This document shows positions 16,782 to 25,235 of a stretch of DNA of 64,000 nt, in pieces. Source of the stretch: Streptomyces vinaceus (lineage in GTDB: Bacteria > Actinomycetota > Actinomycetes > Streptomycetales > Streptomycetaceae). Position 1 is the stretch's first letter, and each line of letters opens with the position of its first letter. The notes below the pieces were generated by a model. That model was not told the origin of the DNA, made no database searches, and worked only from the letters and a program-made list of their open reading frames with translations. The position numbers were made by a program, and so were the translations under genes. The stretch lies in NCBI RefSeq assembly GCF_008704935.1, contig NZ_CP023692.1:1116001-1180000 (forward strand), written 5' to 3'.

Positions 16782-18044
16782 TCAGCGGTCGGAGCTGAGG
16801 ACCTTGCTGATCATGTCGGAGGCCTCCTTGGCGGCCCGGCGCGGATCCTCCCCGGTGAGTACGGCCGTCATGTAGGGCTTGATCGGGTTCTTGCCCTCGA
16901 CCTCGGCCCAGCGGGCGGACTTCGGGGTGGCGCGGCCCTGGGCGGCTCCGGGGGCCATGCTCGCGGCCCCCTCGTTGCCGTCGACCACGTGGGCGAGGGA
17001 GGCCTTGTTCGGCACGTAGCTCATCGTGCGGGCGAGCTCGGTCTGCCAGGTCTCGCTGACCAGCGCGGTGATCACGTCCACGGCCTCGCGGCGGTGCTTG
17101 GTCCGTTCGGGGATGATCAGGTCGGAGCCGCCGGTGAAGACGGCGCCGGGCTTGTCGGAGGTCTTGCCGGGGACGGGGAAGAACCCCAGCTTGCCCTTGA
17201 GGGCCGGGTTGGCGGCCTCGATGGCGGCGGCCTGGCCGGGCGGGGCGATGATCTGGGCGACCGCGCCGCTCGCGAAGACCTCGGACTGCGGGGGCGTCTC
17301 CTCGTCGGCGTTCCTGGGGCCGTCGCCGAGGGCCTGGAGCAGCTTGTAGAACTCCATGCCGGCCAGGGCCTTGTCGTCGTCGAGGGTGCCGACCCACTCG
17401 CCGCCCGTCTCGACGGCGAGCTCGCCGCCCTCGTCCCAGATGAACCCGGAGAGGACGTACCAGTTCTGACCGGGGAGGTAGATGCCCTGTCTGCCGCCCT
17501 TGTCCAGCTTCTGGGTGGCCTGGATCCACTCCTGCCGGTTCTTGGGCGGGGCCTTGATGCCCGCGTCCGCGAAGAGGTCCTTGTTGTAGATCACCACGCG
17601 GTTGGCGGCGTACCACGGGACGCCGTACTGCGCGCCGTCGACGCTTCCCGGGTCGGAGAGGCCCTTGAGCCAGTCCTTGCTGCCCCATTCGCGCAGGCCC
17701 TCCAGGGTGAGCTCGGACAGGCCTCCGGTCTCGATGTACTGGGCGACCTGGGTGTTGCCGACCTCGATGACGTCGGCGCTCTCGGCGCTCTTGCCCTTGA
17801 GCACGGCGTTGACCTTCTCGCCGATGCCCGTCCACTCCTGGATCCTGACGTCGAGGTCGACGCCGGGGTGCTCCTTCTCGAACGAGGAGGTGAACTTCGC
17901 GATGAAGTCCTCCGAGGCACTGCCCTTCATCAGCCAGAGCGTCACCTTCTGCGCCCCTGCGGCCGATCCCGCCAGCTGACTGCAGCCGGTGAGGGCGGTC
18001 GCGGCCGCGAGGGCCGTGCACACGGCGAGGAAGCGCATCTTCAC
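16782..18044 (-). CDS. Sugar ABC transporter substrate-binding lipoprotein, orphan
   Basis: 420-residue family 1 extracellular solute-binding protein. Lipoprotein signal with lipobox ALTGC (Cys21). Type features: VTLWLMKGSASEDFIAKFTSSFEKEHPGVDLDVRIQEW, the DVIEVGNTQVAQYI block, and GGSDLIIPERTKHRREAVDVITAL. No permease or ATPase genes are adjacent, so it must feed a transporter elsewhere (the shared MsiK ATPase in Streptomyces). GTG 18044 is preferred because AAGGTGA lies just upstream; GTG 18053 and ATG 18038 are alternatives. A DasR-like operator overlaps the promoter, which points to N-acetylglucosamine or chito-oligosaccharide related control. Confidence 0.9.
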   Translation of the reverse strand: MKMRFLAVCTALAAATALTGCSQLAGSAAGAQKVTLWLMKGSASEDFIAKFTSSFEKEHPGVDLDVRIQEWTGIGEKVNAVLKGKSAESADVIEVGNTQVAQYIETGGLSELTLEGLREWGSKDWLKGLSDPGSVDGAQYGVPWYAANRVVIYNKDLFADAGIKAPPKNRQEWIQATQKLDKGGRQGIYLPGQNWYVLSGFIWDEGGELAVETGGEWVGTLDDDKALAGMEFYKLLQALGDGPRNADEETPPQSEVFASGAVAQIIAPPGQAAAIEAANPALKGKLGFFPVPGKTSDKPGAVFTGGSDLIIPERTKHRREAVDVITALVSETWQTELARTMSYVPNKASLAHVVDGNEGAASMAPGAAQGRATPKSARWAEVEGKNPIKPYMTAVLTGEDPRRAAKEASDMISKVLSSDR

Positions 18045-18085
18045 GAAGGTCACCTTCTGGAGTCCGGTCTCGGAGATGGCTTGAA

Positions 18086-18101
18086 ATTGGCATAGACCAA
18101 T
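18086..18101. promoter_or_regulatory. DasR-responsive element (dre)-like site
   Basis: ATTGGCATAGACCAAT compared with the dre consensus A(C/T)TGGTCTAGACCA(G/C)T matches at about 13 of 16 positions and keeps the TGG...CCA arms. It is 42 bases upstream of the lipoprotein start, where a bound repressor would block transcription. The consensus is from memory. Confidence 0.65.
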
Positions 18102-18211
18102 GGGCGGGTCAAGGCCCTTTCACTCGGGACTGTTCACGCAAAGTTCGCGGAGACGGACTTACTGGGGCACCGTGGAACGAGGCAAAAGCCCCCCCACCGT
18201 CGGGAGAACCC

Positions 18212-18427
18212 ATGTCCAACCACACCTACCGGGTGACCGAGATCGTCGGCACCTCCCCCGAGGGCATCGATCAGGCCATCCGCAACGGCGTCACACGGGC
18301 CGGCCAGACCCTGCGCAACCTGGACTGGTTCGAGGTCACGCAGGTGCGCGGGCACATCGAGAACGGCACCGTGGCGCACTACCAGGTGGGCCTCAAGGTC
18401 GGGTTCCGCCTGGACGGCGAGGACTGA
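18212..18427 (+). CDS. Dodecin family flavin-binding protein
   Basis: 71-residue protein matching dodecin throughout: MSNHTYRVTEIVGTSPEGID, QAIRNGVTRAGQTLRNLDWFEV and HYQVGLKVGFRLD. Dodecins form hollow dodecamers that bind FMN, riboflavin or CoA and act as flavin buffers. The aromatic flavin-stacking Trp is present in NLDWFEV. GGGAGAA precedes the ATG. Its stop abuts the end of the convergent phosphatase gene. Several flavoenzymes are coded nearby, but there is no operon link. Confidence 0.95.
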   Translation: MSNHTYRVTEIVGTSPEGIDQAIRNGVTRAGQTLRNLDWFEVTQVRGHIENGTVAHYQVGLKVGFRLDGED

Positions 18428-18922
18428 TCAGGTGCGGCCCTCACCCTCCTGGGCGGACTTGAGCTCCGGCGCGTCGGCCGCCCAGTCCGCCAGCACCACC
18501 GTGAAGCCGGCGGCGCGCGCCGCCCGGCAGACGAGCTCGTCGTCGTCCACGAGCATCCGCACCTCCCGGCCCCGGGAGATCCGCCGGAGCACCTCCAGCT
18601 TGGTGGTCCGGGCCGGCCTGCGGTCCTGGTTCCCGCGCATCCACACCCGGCCCTCCGGCAGCCCGTGCCGGGTCAGCCACTCCTGCGTGTCCGCACGGCA
18701 CCGCTCCGGGCGACCGGTCAGGTAGACGACCTCGCAGTCGGCCGCCTGCTCCACCGCCAGCGCCACCCCGCGCGCCAGCGGCGGGTCGGCGGGCGCCGCG
18801 CCGAAGAAGCCGTCCCAGTCCCGGGGCCGGCCCTCCAGGAAGTGCTGGCGGTGGTCGGTGTCGGCCAGCGTGTTGTCGATGTCGAAGACGGCCAGCGGCC
18901 GGCGGTCGTTGCTGTCACTCAT
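18428..18922 (-). CDS. HAD-superfamily phosphatase, polynucleotide kinase-phosphatase-like
   Basis: 164-residue HAD-fold protein. Motif I is FDIDNTLADTDHRQHFL (DxDNT, residues about 13-20), motif II is the Thr in VVYLTGRPERCRADTQEWL, and motif IV is MLVDDDELVCRAARAAG. A Lys (TTKLEVLRRI) can serve as motif III. The arrangement resembles the phosphatase half of T4 polynucleotide kinase and the LNS2 group; the substrate is unknown. On the minus strand TACTCT (18930-18935) sits seven bases before ATG, so the mRNA is probably leaderless. Divergent from the LLM oxidoreductase with 56 bases between starts. Confidence 0.8.
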   Translation of the reverse strand: MSDSNDRRPLAVFDIDNTLADTDHRQHFLEGRPRDWDGFFGAAPADPPLARGVALAVEQAADCEVVYLTGRPERCRADTQEWLTRHGLPEGRVWMRGNQDRRPARTTKLEVLRRISRGREVRMLVDDDELVCRAARAAGFTVVLADWAADAPELKSAQEGEGRT

Positions 18923-18978
18923 GCGGGTCAGAGTAGGCAGGGAATCCTTTCGGCGCGTGTGCGTTACAGGCTTGTGTG

Positions 18979-19965
18979 ATGCGGAGAATCTCCATCCTCG
19001 ACCGGTCCCGGACCCGCGAGGGGCACCCGGCCCCGCAGGCCCTGCGGGACACCGTGGAGCTCGCCCGCGCGGCGGAGCGGCTCGGCTACCACCGCTTCTG
19101 GGTGTCCGAGCACCACAGCGTCCCCGGTGTCGCGGGCTCCGCGCCCGCGGTGCTGGCCGCGGCCGTGGCCGGGGCCACGCGGCGGATCCGGGTCGGGACG
19201 GGCGGGGTGATGCTGCCCAACCACCAACCGCTGGTGGTCGCCGAGCAGTTCGGGGTGCTGGAGTCGCTGTTCCCCGGCCGGATCGACATGGGCCTCGGCC
19301 GCTCGGTCGGCTTCACCGGAGGGATCCGGCGGGCTCTGGGCCGCGACGCACAGGACGCCGACCGCTTCGAGGAACAGCTGGCGGAGCTGCTGGGCTGGCT
19401 GGACGGCACCCAGCGGGAGTACCCCGAGGTGCACGCCCGCCCCGCGGAGGGGCTGCGGATCCCCGCGTACGTCCTGGCCACCGGCGAGGGTGCCGGAGTC
19501 GCGGCCCGGGCCGGACTGCCGCTCGTGGTGGGCGACCTGCGCTCCCGTAGCCGGGTCGTGGAGGTCGTCGAGCGCTACCGCGCCCAGTTCCGCCCCTCGC
19601 CCGCCGGCTCGGAGCCGTACGTGATGGTCTCCGGGACGGTGGCCGTAGCGGGGACTCCCGAGGCGGCCCGGCGCATCCTGGTCCCCGAGGCCTGGTCCCT
19701 CGCGCACTCCCGCACCCGGGGCAGCTTCCCGCCCCTGCGCCCGGCCGAGGAGGTGGAGGCCCTGGCCATGACCGCGAAGGAGCGGGAGCTGTACGAGGGC
19801 GGGCTCGCCGGGCACGTCCACGGCACCGAGGAGCAGGTCGCGGCGCAGCTCGCCGAGGTGGCGGAGCTGACGCGCGCGGACGAGCTGCTGGTCACCACCT
19901 CCACGTACGACCGCACGGCGCTGCTGGACTCCTTCGAGCGGCTGGCGGGGCTGGCCGGGGCCTGA
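18979..19965 (+). CDS. LLM class flavin-dependent oxidoreductase (MsnO8 group)
   Basis: 328-residue bacterial luciferase-like TIM-barrel protein. Family blocks: RRISILDRSRTREGHPAPQAL, RLGYHRFWVSEHHSVPGVAGSAPAVL (WVSEHH is diagnostic), IRVGTGGVMLPNHQPLVVAEQFGVLESLFPGRIDMGLGRS, and the C-terminal TADELLVTTSTYDRTAL-like strand. It uses FMNH2 or F420H2 and is of unknown substrate. ATG 18979 is preferred over the GTG directly before it. Followed after 61 bases by the uvrA2-like gene on the same strand. Confidence 0.93.
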   Translation: MRRISILDRSRTREGHPAPQALRDTVELARAAERLGYHRFWVSEHHSVPGVAGSAPAVLAAAVAGATRRIRVGTGGVMLPNHQPLVVAEQFGVLESLFPGRIDMGLGRSVGFTGGIRRALGRDAQDADRFEEQLAELLGWLDGTQREYPEVHARPAEGLRIPAYVLATGEGAGVAARAGLPLVVGDLRSRSRVVEVVERYRAQFRPSPAGSEPYVMVSGTVAVAGTPEAARRILVPEAWSLAHSRTRGSFPPLRPAEEVEALAMTAKERELYEGGLAGHVHGTEEQVAAQLAEVAELTRADELLVTTSTYDRTALLDSFERLAGLAGA

Positions 19966-20026
19966 CCGTGAGCGGGCCGGGGCGGGCCGGGAGCGGCCCC
20001 GGGTAGCGGCCCGTAAACTGGGGCGA

Positions 20027-22435
20027 ATGCACCACTCCACCGCATCCGAAGTCCAGCACGACCCCTTCGTACGGGTCAGGGGTGCCCGGGAGCACAATCT
20101 GCGCGGTGTCGACGTGGACATCCCGCGCGACGCCCTGACCGTGTTCACCGGGGTCTCCGGCTCAGGGAAGAGCTCGCTGGCCTTCGGCACGCTCTACGCC
20201 GAGGCCCAGCGCCGGTACTTCGAGTCGGTGGCCCCGTACGCCCGCCGCCTGATCCACCAGATCGGCGCCCCGAAGGTGGACTCCGTCACCGGGCTGCCGC
20301 CCGCGGTCTCGCTGGAGCAGCGGCGCTCCTCCCCCGGCACGCGGTCCTCGGTGGGGACGGTGACCCTGCTGTCCAACTCCCTGCGCATGCTGTACTCGCG
20401 CGCCGGGACCTACCCGCCGGGCGCCGAACGGCTGGACTCCGACGCCTTCTCCCCCAACACCGCCGCCGGAGCCTGCCCTTCCTGCCACGGGCTGGGCAGC
20501 ATCCACCGCACCAGCGAGGAACTCCTCGTACCGGACCCGGACCTGTCGATCCGTCAGGGCGCCATCGCCGCCTGGCCGGGGGCCTGGCAGGGCAAGAACC
20601 TCCGGGACGTCCTGGAGGCGCTCGGTCACGACGTGGACGCGCCCTGGCGGGAGCTGGCGGCGAAGGACCGCGAGTGGATCCTGTTCACCGAGGAGCAGCC
20701 GGTGGTCACGGTGCATCCGGTGCGGGACGCGGACCGGATCCAACGGCCCTACCAGGGAACGTACATGAGCGCCCACCGCTACGTCATGCGGACCTTCTCG
20801 GACAGCAAGAGCGCGACGCTGCGGGCGCGCGCGGAGCGGTTCCTGACCGATTCCCCGTGCCCGGTGTGCGAGGGACGGCGGCTGCGGCCCGAGGCGCTGG
20901 CCGTGACCTTCGCGGGCCGTACGATCGCGGAGCTGGCGGCGCTGCCGCTGACCGCCCTGGACTCCGTACTGGCCTCCGCGTCCCTGGACGGGGAGGCGGC
21001 GCGGGTGCTCGCCGAGGACCTGCGGGCCCGGATCGGGCCGGTCGTGGAGCTCGGGCTGGGCTACCTGAGCCTGGACCGCACCGCACCGACCCTGTCGGCG
21101 GGTGAACTGCAACGGCTGAGGCTGGCGACGCAGCTGCGGTCCGGGCTGTTCGGGGTGGTGTACGTGCTGGACGAGCCGTCGGCCGGGCTGCATCCGGCCG
21201 ACACCGAGGCGCTGCTCGGCGTACTGGACCGCCTCAAGGCGGCGGGGAACACCGTGTTCGTGGTCGAGCACGCCCTGGACGTGGTGCGGCACGCGGACTG
21301 GCTGGTGGACGTGGGTCCGCTGGCCGGGGAACACGGCGGACGGGTCCTGTACAGCGGTCCGCCGCGGGAGCTGGCGGGCGTGGCGGAGTCGGCGACGGCG
21401 CGGCACCTGTTCGGGCCGGGCGGCGCGGAGCCGGGGCCGGGGCGGCGGCCGGTGCGGGCAGCGGGCGGATCGGTCCGCCTCACCGGCGTCGAGCGGCACA
21501 ATCTGCGGGGCGTGGACGCCGATTTCCCGCTCGGGGTGTTCACGGCCGTCACGGGCGTGTCGGGGTCGGGCAAGTCCACGCTGGTGGGCCAGGTGCTCGC
21601 CCGCGAGGTCGGGGAGCGGATCGCGGATCCGGCGTTCCCGGTGCGGCGGCTGGTGGAGGTGGACCAGAAGCCGATCGGCCGCACCCCGCGCTCCAACCTG
21701 GCCACGTACACGGGACTGTTCGACGTGGTGCGCAAGCTGTTCACGCAGGCTCCGCAGGCGCGGGCGCGCGGCTGGAAGGCGGGCCGGTTCTCCTTCAACG
21801 TGCCGGGCGGCCGCTGCGAGAACTGCCAGGGCGAGGGGTTCGTCTCGGTGGAGCTGCTGTTCCTGCCGAGCACGTACGCCCCGTGCCCGGAGTGTGCCGG
21901 GGCCCGGTACAACACCGAGACCCTGGAGGTGCGGTACGAGGGGCTGAACATCGCGGAGGTGCTGGGCCTGACGGTGGAGTCCGCGGCGGCCTTCTTCGCG
22001 GCGGTCCCGGCGGCGGCGCGCAGCCTGCGGGCGCTGGAGGAGATCGGGCTGGGCTACCTGCGGCTGGGACAGCCGGCCACGGAGCTGTCGGGCGGCGAGG
22101 CCCAGCGCATCAAGCTGGCGACGGAGCTCCAGCGCCGGCGCCGCGACCACACCCTGTACGTGCTGGACGAGCCGACGACCGGGCTGCACCCGGCGGATGT
22201 GCGGGTGCTGCTGCGGCAGTTGCACGGCCTGGTGGACGCCGGGCACTCGGTGGTGGTCGTGGAGCACGACATGGAGGTGGTGGCGGGCGCGGACTGGGTC
22301 ATCGACTTGGGCCCGGGCGGCGGTACGGACGGGGGCAGGATCGTCGCGGCGGGCACCCCGGCGGAGGTCGCGGCCACGGGGGTGGGCCGGACGGCGGGCT
22401 ACCTCGCGCGGGCGCTGGGGGCCGTGCGGCCGTGA
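20027..22435 (+). CDS. UvrA-like ABC ATPase (UvrA2 / drug-resistance type)
   Basis: 802-residue protein with two ABC modules of UvrA type. P-loops GVSGSGKSSLAF (about residues 43-54) and GVSGSGKSTLVG (about 510-521); first signature LSAGELQRLRLATQL is degenerate (A for G), the second LSGGEAQRIKLATEL is canonical. Zinc modules: CPSCHGLG ... CPVCEGRRL and CENCQGEG ... CPECAG. At 802 residues it is about 150 shorter than UvrA, with no room for the UvrB-binding domain after the first Walker A, as in UvrA2 and DrrC-like proteins that protect against DNA-binding drugs. TAAACT ends seven bases before ATG (leaderless candidate). Confidence 0.93.
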   Translation: MHHSTASEVQHDPFVRVRGAREHNLRGVDVDIPRDALTVFTGVSGSGKSSLAFGTLYAEAQRRYFESVAPYARRLIHQIGAPKVDSVTGLPPAVSLEQRRSSPGTRSSVGTVTLLSNSLRMLYSRAGTYPPGAERLDSDAFSPNTAAGACPSCHGLGSIHRTSEELLVPDPDLSIRQGAIAAWPGAWQGKNLRDVLEALGHDVDAPWRELAAKDREWILFTEEQPVVTVHPVRDADRIQRPYQGTYMSAHRYVMRTFSDSKSATLRARAERFLTDSPCPVCEGRRLRPEALAVTFAGRTIAELAALPLTALDSVLASASLDGEAARVLAEDLRARIGPVVELGLGYLSLDRTAPTLSAGELQRLRLATQLRSGLFGVVYVLDEPSAGLHPADTEALLGVLDRLKAAGNTVFVVEHALDVVRHADWLVDVGPLAGEHGGRVLYSGPPRELAGVAESATARHLFGPGGAEPGPGRRPVRAAGGSVRLTGVERHNLRGVDADFPLGVFTAVTGVSGSGKSTLVGQVLAREVGERIADPAFPVRRLVEVDQKPIGRTPRSNLATYTGLFDVVRKLFTQAPQARARGWKAGRFSFNVPGGRCENCQGEGFVSVELLFLPSTYAPCPECAGARYNTETLEVRYEGLNIAEVLGLTVESAAAFFAAVPAAARSLRALEEIGLGYLRLGQPATELSGGEAQRIKLATELQRRRRDHTLYVLDEPTTGLHPADVRVLLRQLHGLVDAGHSVVVVEHDMEVVAGADWVIDLGPGGGTDGGRIVAAGTPAEVAATGVGRTAGYLARALGAVRP

Positions 22436-22442
22436 CTCCTCA

Positions 22443-22492
22443 GGGCCGTCCCGTCATCCCCGGCGGGCGCGCGGCGGATTACGGGACGGCCC
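22443..22492. terminator. Bidirectional terminator between convergent genes
   Basis: GGGCCGTCCCGT (22443-22454) pairs with ACGGGACGGCCC (22481-22492), a perfect 12-bp stem with a 26-base loop. The right arm touches the stop codon of the phosphatase gene. Confidence 0.7.
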
Positions 22493-23158
22493 TCAGGCGT
22501 CGCCCGGGAGCAGGTGCTGGGCGAGTTCGCGAAAGCTCCACCTGCCCTGGCGCCGGGTGAACTCCCAGACCAGGTCGTAGCGGTCGGGCCAGCTCGCGGG
22601 GACGCCGAGGACCTGGTGGGCGCCGAGCGCGTGGATCAGGCGGGGGACGCCGGTGTGCTCCCAGCAGACGAGTACGGGCATCTTGGCGGCCAGCACGGCC
22701 CGCCCCAGGGCCTCTTCGGCGCCGACGCCGAACTCGGAGCGCAGGGGGATGTGCAGGGCGGTGGTCAGCGGCTCGACGGTCTGGCGGCAGCGGGCGGGGG
22801 GCCGCCCTCCGGCTCCGGACGGGCCGCCGGCGGCGAAGACGACGGTGGGACGCGGCAGCGTCGAGCCGCCGGCCGGCGGGAAGAGGCGGTGCAGCTCCTC
22901 GGCCCTGCGGCGGCCGCGCCCGGCGAGGGAGCCGGGGTCCTCGTTGCCGTCCTCGTCCTCGCCCAGGTCCCCGGCGTACGGCTTCTCCGCGTGCCGGACC
23001 AGCATCACCAGGGCGTCCTTGGGCACGCCGTGCGGGCCGTGGGCGGCGCTCCCGGACGGGTCCGGGGAGGAGCAGCCGGCCAGCGCGAGCGGGGTGAGGG
23101 CGGCGGCCGCCAGGAGGGTGCGGCGGCGCGGTCCGGACCCGGCGGGGGCTTGTGGCAT
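22493..23158 (-). CDS. Histidine phosphatase-superfamily lipoprotein
   Basis: 221-residue exported protein with twin Arg (GPRRRTLLAAAALTPLALAGCSS), a possible Tat signal, and a lipobox ending at Cys29. The catalytic RH motif is in LVMLVRHAEKPY; GRGRRRAEELHRLF and CWEHTGVPRLIHALG supply the remaining phosphate-pocket residues (the CWEH near residue 167). Substrate unknown. ATG 23158 is chosen; a GTG nine bases upstream is in frame. Surface location fits the neighbouring Stealth gene on the same strand, but 118 bases with a strong palindrome lie between them. Confidence 0.85.
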   Translation of the reverse strand: MPQAPAGSGPRRRTLLAAAALTPLALAGCSSPDPSGSAAHGPHGVPKDALVMLVRHAEKPYAGDLGEDEDGNEDPGSLAGRGRRRAEELHRLFPPAGGSTLPRPTVVFAAGGPSGAGGRPPARCRQTVEPLTTALHIPLRSEFGVGAEEALGRAVLAAKMPVLVCWEHTGVPRLIHALGAHQVLGVPASWPDRYDLVWEFTRRQGRWSFRELAQHLLPGDA

Positions 23159-23231
23159 GGGGCCCACTGTCCCCCACCGGCCGGACCGCTCCGTGGCGCG
23201 GCGCGGCGTACGGCCGCCACGAGCGCCCGGT

Positions 23232-23259
23232 CGGCCGATCGGATCGGCCGATCGGCCGA
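23232..23259. repeat. Palindromic repeat of CGGCCGATC units
   Basis: CGGCCGATC-G-GATCGGCCG (23232-23250) followed directly by ATCGGCCGA, giving several overlapping dyads. It lies just after the Stealth gene stop at 23277 (that gene reads leftward) and probably serves as its terminator. Confidence 0.6.
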
Positions 23260-23276
23260 GGTCCCGCGCGGCGTTG

Positions 23277-25055
23277 TCACCTCTCGTAGGGCGAGGGCAC
23301 CGGGAAGTAGGCCTCCAGGAAGGCGGTCACCGCGCGCTGCTGCTCCTGCGGCGTCAGTCCGGGGGCGGTGTCGTCGTCGGCGAGGCAGAACGCGTCGGCC
23401 CGGCGGTCGGCCGCCAGGGCGGGCAGCCGGTCGATCTCCTCGGCGCGGCCGGTGCTGACGTAGGCGTGGTGCAGTTCGCCCTCCACGGCGCGGCCGTCGG
23501 CGAGGGCCAGGTGGGAGGCGAGGGTGACGGGGGCGAGGTCGTCGGCGCTGCGGAAGACCGAGCGGCCGATGGCGGCCAGCCGGCCGGGCAGCCGCTCCTC
23601 GACGTGGGTGAAGAGGGTGCGGCTGAGCGGGTACGGGGTGTGGGCCAGGATGTGCGGGTAGGTCCGGCCGACGGCTTGTTCCACCGCGTGGCGGGTCGCC
23701 TTCTGGGAGGCGGTGAAGACGTCGTCGCCGTCTCCGGGGGCGGCGGGGTCCACGGCCCGCCGGTCGTGGAAGACCTTGGGCAGACCGGAGGAGAGGAAGT
23801 AGTTCTGGGGGCGCTGCGGGCGGCCGAGGAAGATGTCGTCGTTGAAGTAGAGGAAGTGCTCGGCGAGGCCGGGGATGCGGTGGAGCTGGCTCTCGATGGC
23901 GTGGGAGTTGAAGACGGGCAGGCAGGCGGGGTCGGCGAACAGCTCGCGGTGGTCGACGACGGTGACCTGGGGGTGGTCGCCGGCCAGCCAGGGCGGGGTC
24001 TGGTCGTCGGTGACGATGAAGACGCGGCGGATCCAGGGCGCGTGGGCGGCGATGGAGCGCAGGCAGTAGCGCAGTTCCCCGCGGTCGCGGTAGCGGTTCT
24101 CCGCGTGGTCGACGGGGGCGCTCCCGGTGACACCGGCGGCGGCGCGGTCCCTGCGGCGGCGCCAGGCGGGGTCGGAGGCGTCGACCCAGGTGATCACGGC
24201 GTCGACGGGGAAGTCGATGTCGTCGGGGAAGCGGCCCGCGAAGGCGTCGACGACGGGGTGGTCGCGATCGCCCACGCGGCGGGTGGAGGTGGCTTCGAGG
24301 GTGGGCACCCACCAGCCGTAAGGGGTCTCGCGCAGTCCGGCGACGGCGCCGGTGCCGGAGTCGGCTGCCTCCCAGAACTCCAGGTCACAGCCGGTTTCAG
24401 GGCCGTAGGCCACGGTCCGGCCGGAGGTGACGACCGGCTGGAAGAGCCGGATGCCCTTGATCTTGGGGTGGGGGGTGTCGGGGGTGTCGGGGGTGTCGGG
24501 GGTGCGGGAAGTGCCGGATGTTTCGGCGGGCGAGCCTTCCTGGGCCGCGACCGCCTCGGGAAGCAGTTCGGCGAGGACCTCCGGGAACGCTCCGGCCCCG
24601 CTGCCGTCGCCGCCCGCACCCGCGCCCTCGCCGAGGAGGCGCGCGTACACCGGGAGACCGGTGAAGGCCGCGGCACACGCCTTCAGGGCGGCCGCGCGGT
24701 CGCCCGGGGCGATGGCCACCCGGTGCCGGAGCTCCCCGTCGGGGACCAGCCCGTACGGGACGGCGGCCGCGTCCAGTGCGTCCGCGACCGCGCTCAGGTT
24801 GGCGTCCCGGGCTCCGGCGGGCAGCAGGTCGTCGCGGACCCGCGAGAGCCGGCCGCGGTGGCGCACCAGGCCCGGCACCCGCGCCAGGAGCTCGTCCTCA
24901 CGGGCCCGGCCGGGCGGGGGCGCCACCCGGCCGCCGCTCCCGGTGCGCTCCCGCTGGGCGGCGTCCGGCTGTCTCGGTACGCCGGCGGGGCGGCGCAGCG
25001 TCCGTACGATCCGGCGCAGGCCGTCGGGGAGGGGGAGACGGGACAGGCCCTGCAT
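23277..25055 (-). CDS. Stealth-family sugar-phosphate transferase
   Basis: 592-residue protein with the Stealth regions in order: CR1 IDFPVDAVITWVDASDPAW (about residue 292), CR2 RYRDRGELRYCLRSIAAHAPW followed by IRRVFIVTDDQTPPWL (about 330-366), CR3 around HFLYFNDDIFLGRP and NYFLSSGLPKVF, and CR4 near the C-terminus. Stealth proteins are hexose-1-phosphoryltransferases (GlcNAc-1-phosphotransferase-like) that build phosphodiester-linked surface polysaccharide. The first 290 residues are a variable domain with a Thr-Pro-Asp repeat. ATG 25055 fits the Stealth-family start QGLSRLPLPDGLRR. No other capsule genes are adjacent. Confidence 0.9.
   Translation of the reverse strand: MQGLSRLPLPDGLRRIVRTLRRPAGVPRQPDAAQRERTGSGGRVAPPPGRAREDELLARVPGLVRHRGRLSRVRDDLLPAGARDANLSAVADALDAAAVPYGLVPDGELRHRVAIAPGDRAAALKACAAAFTGLPVYARLLGEGAGAGGDGSGAGAFPEVLAELLPEAVAAQEGSPAETSGTSRTPDTPDTPDTPHPKIKGIRLFQPVVTSGRTVAYGPETGCDLEFWEAADSGTGAVAGLRETPYGWWVPTLEATSTRRVGDRDHPVVDAFAGRFPDDIDFPVDAVITWVDASDPAWRRRRDRAAAGVTGSAPVDHAENRYRDRGELRYCLRSIAAHAPWIRRVFIVTDDQTPPWLAGDHPQVTVVDHRELFADPACLPVFNSHAIESQLHRIPGLAEHFLYFNDDIFLGRPQRPQNYFLSSGLPKVFHDRRAVDPAAPGDGDDVFTASQKATRHAVEQAVGRTYPHILAHTPYPLSRTLFTHVEERLPGRLAAIGRSVFRSADDLAPVTLASHLALADGRAVEGELHHAYVSTGRAEEIDRLPALAADRRADAFCLADDDTAPGLTPQEQQRAVTAFLEAYFPVPSPYER
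24472..24507. repeat. 9-base tandem repeat inside the Stealth gene
   Basis: Three copies of GGGGTGTCG plus a degenerate fourth; on the coding (minus) strand they give Thr-Pro-Asp repeats in the linker before CR1. Length variation between strains is likely and would stay in frame. Confidence 0.85.
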
Positions 25056-25235
25056 ATACGACCTCGCGAGACGGCGCCGGTGTGCGGCACCCGAGGATGC
25101 GGACGGCACCCGGCGTGCGGGGGTGCGGCGCCGTCCGGCAGGCAGGGGCGGATGCCTCGTTCACCTTCACCTTTCACTTCGTTCATCTTTCACGCAAGGG
25201 TCTGAGGTCCGTTATCCCCGTCTCACAGCCACTTC

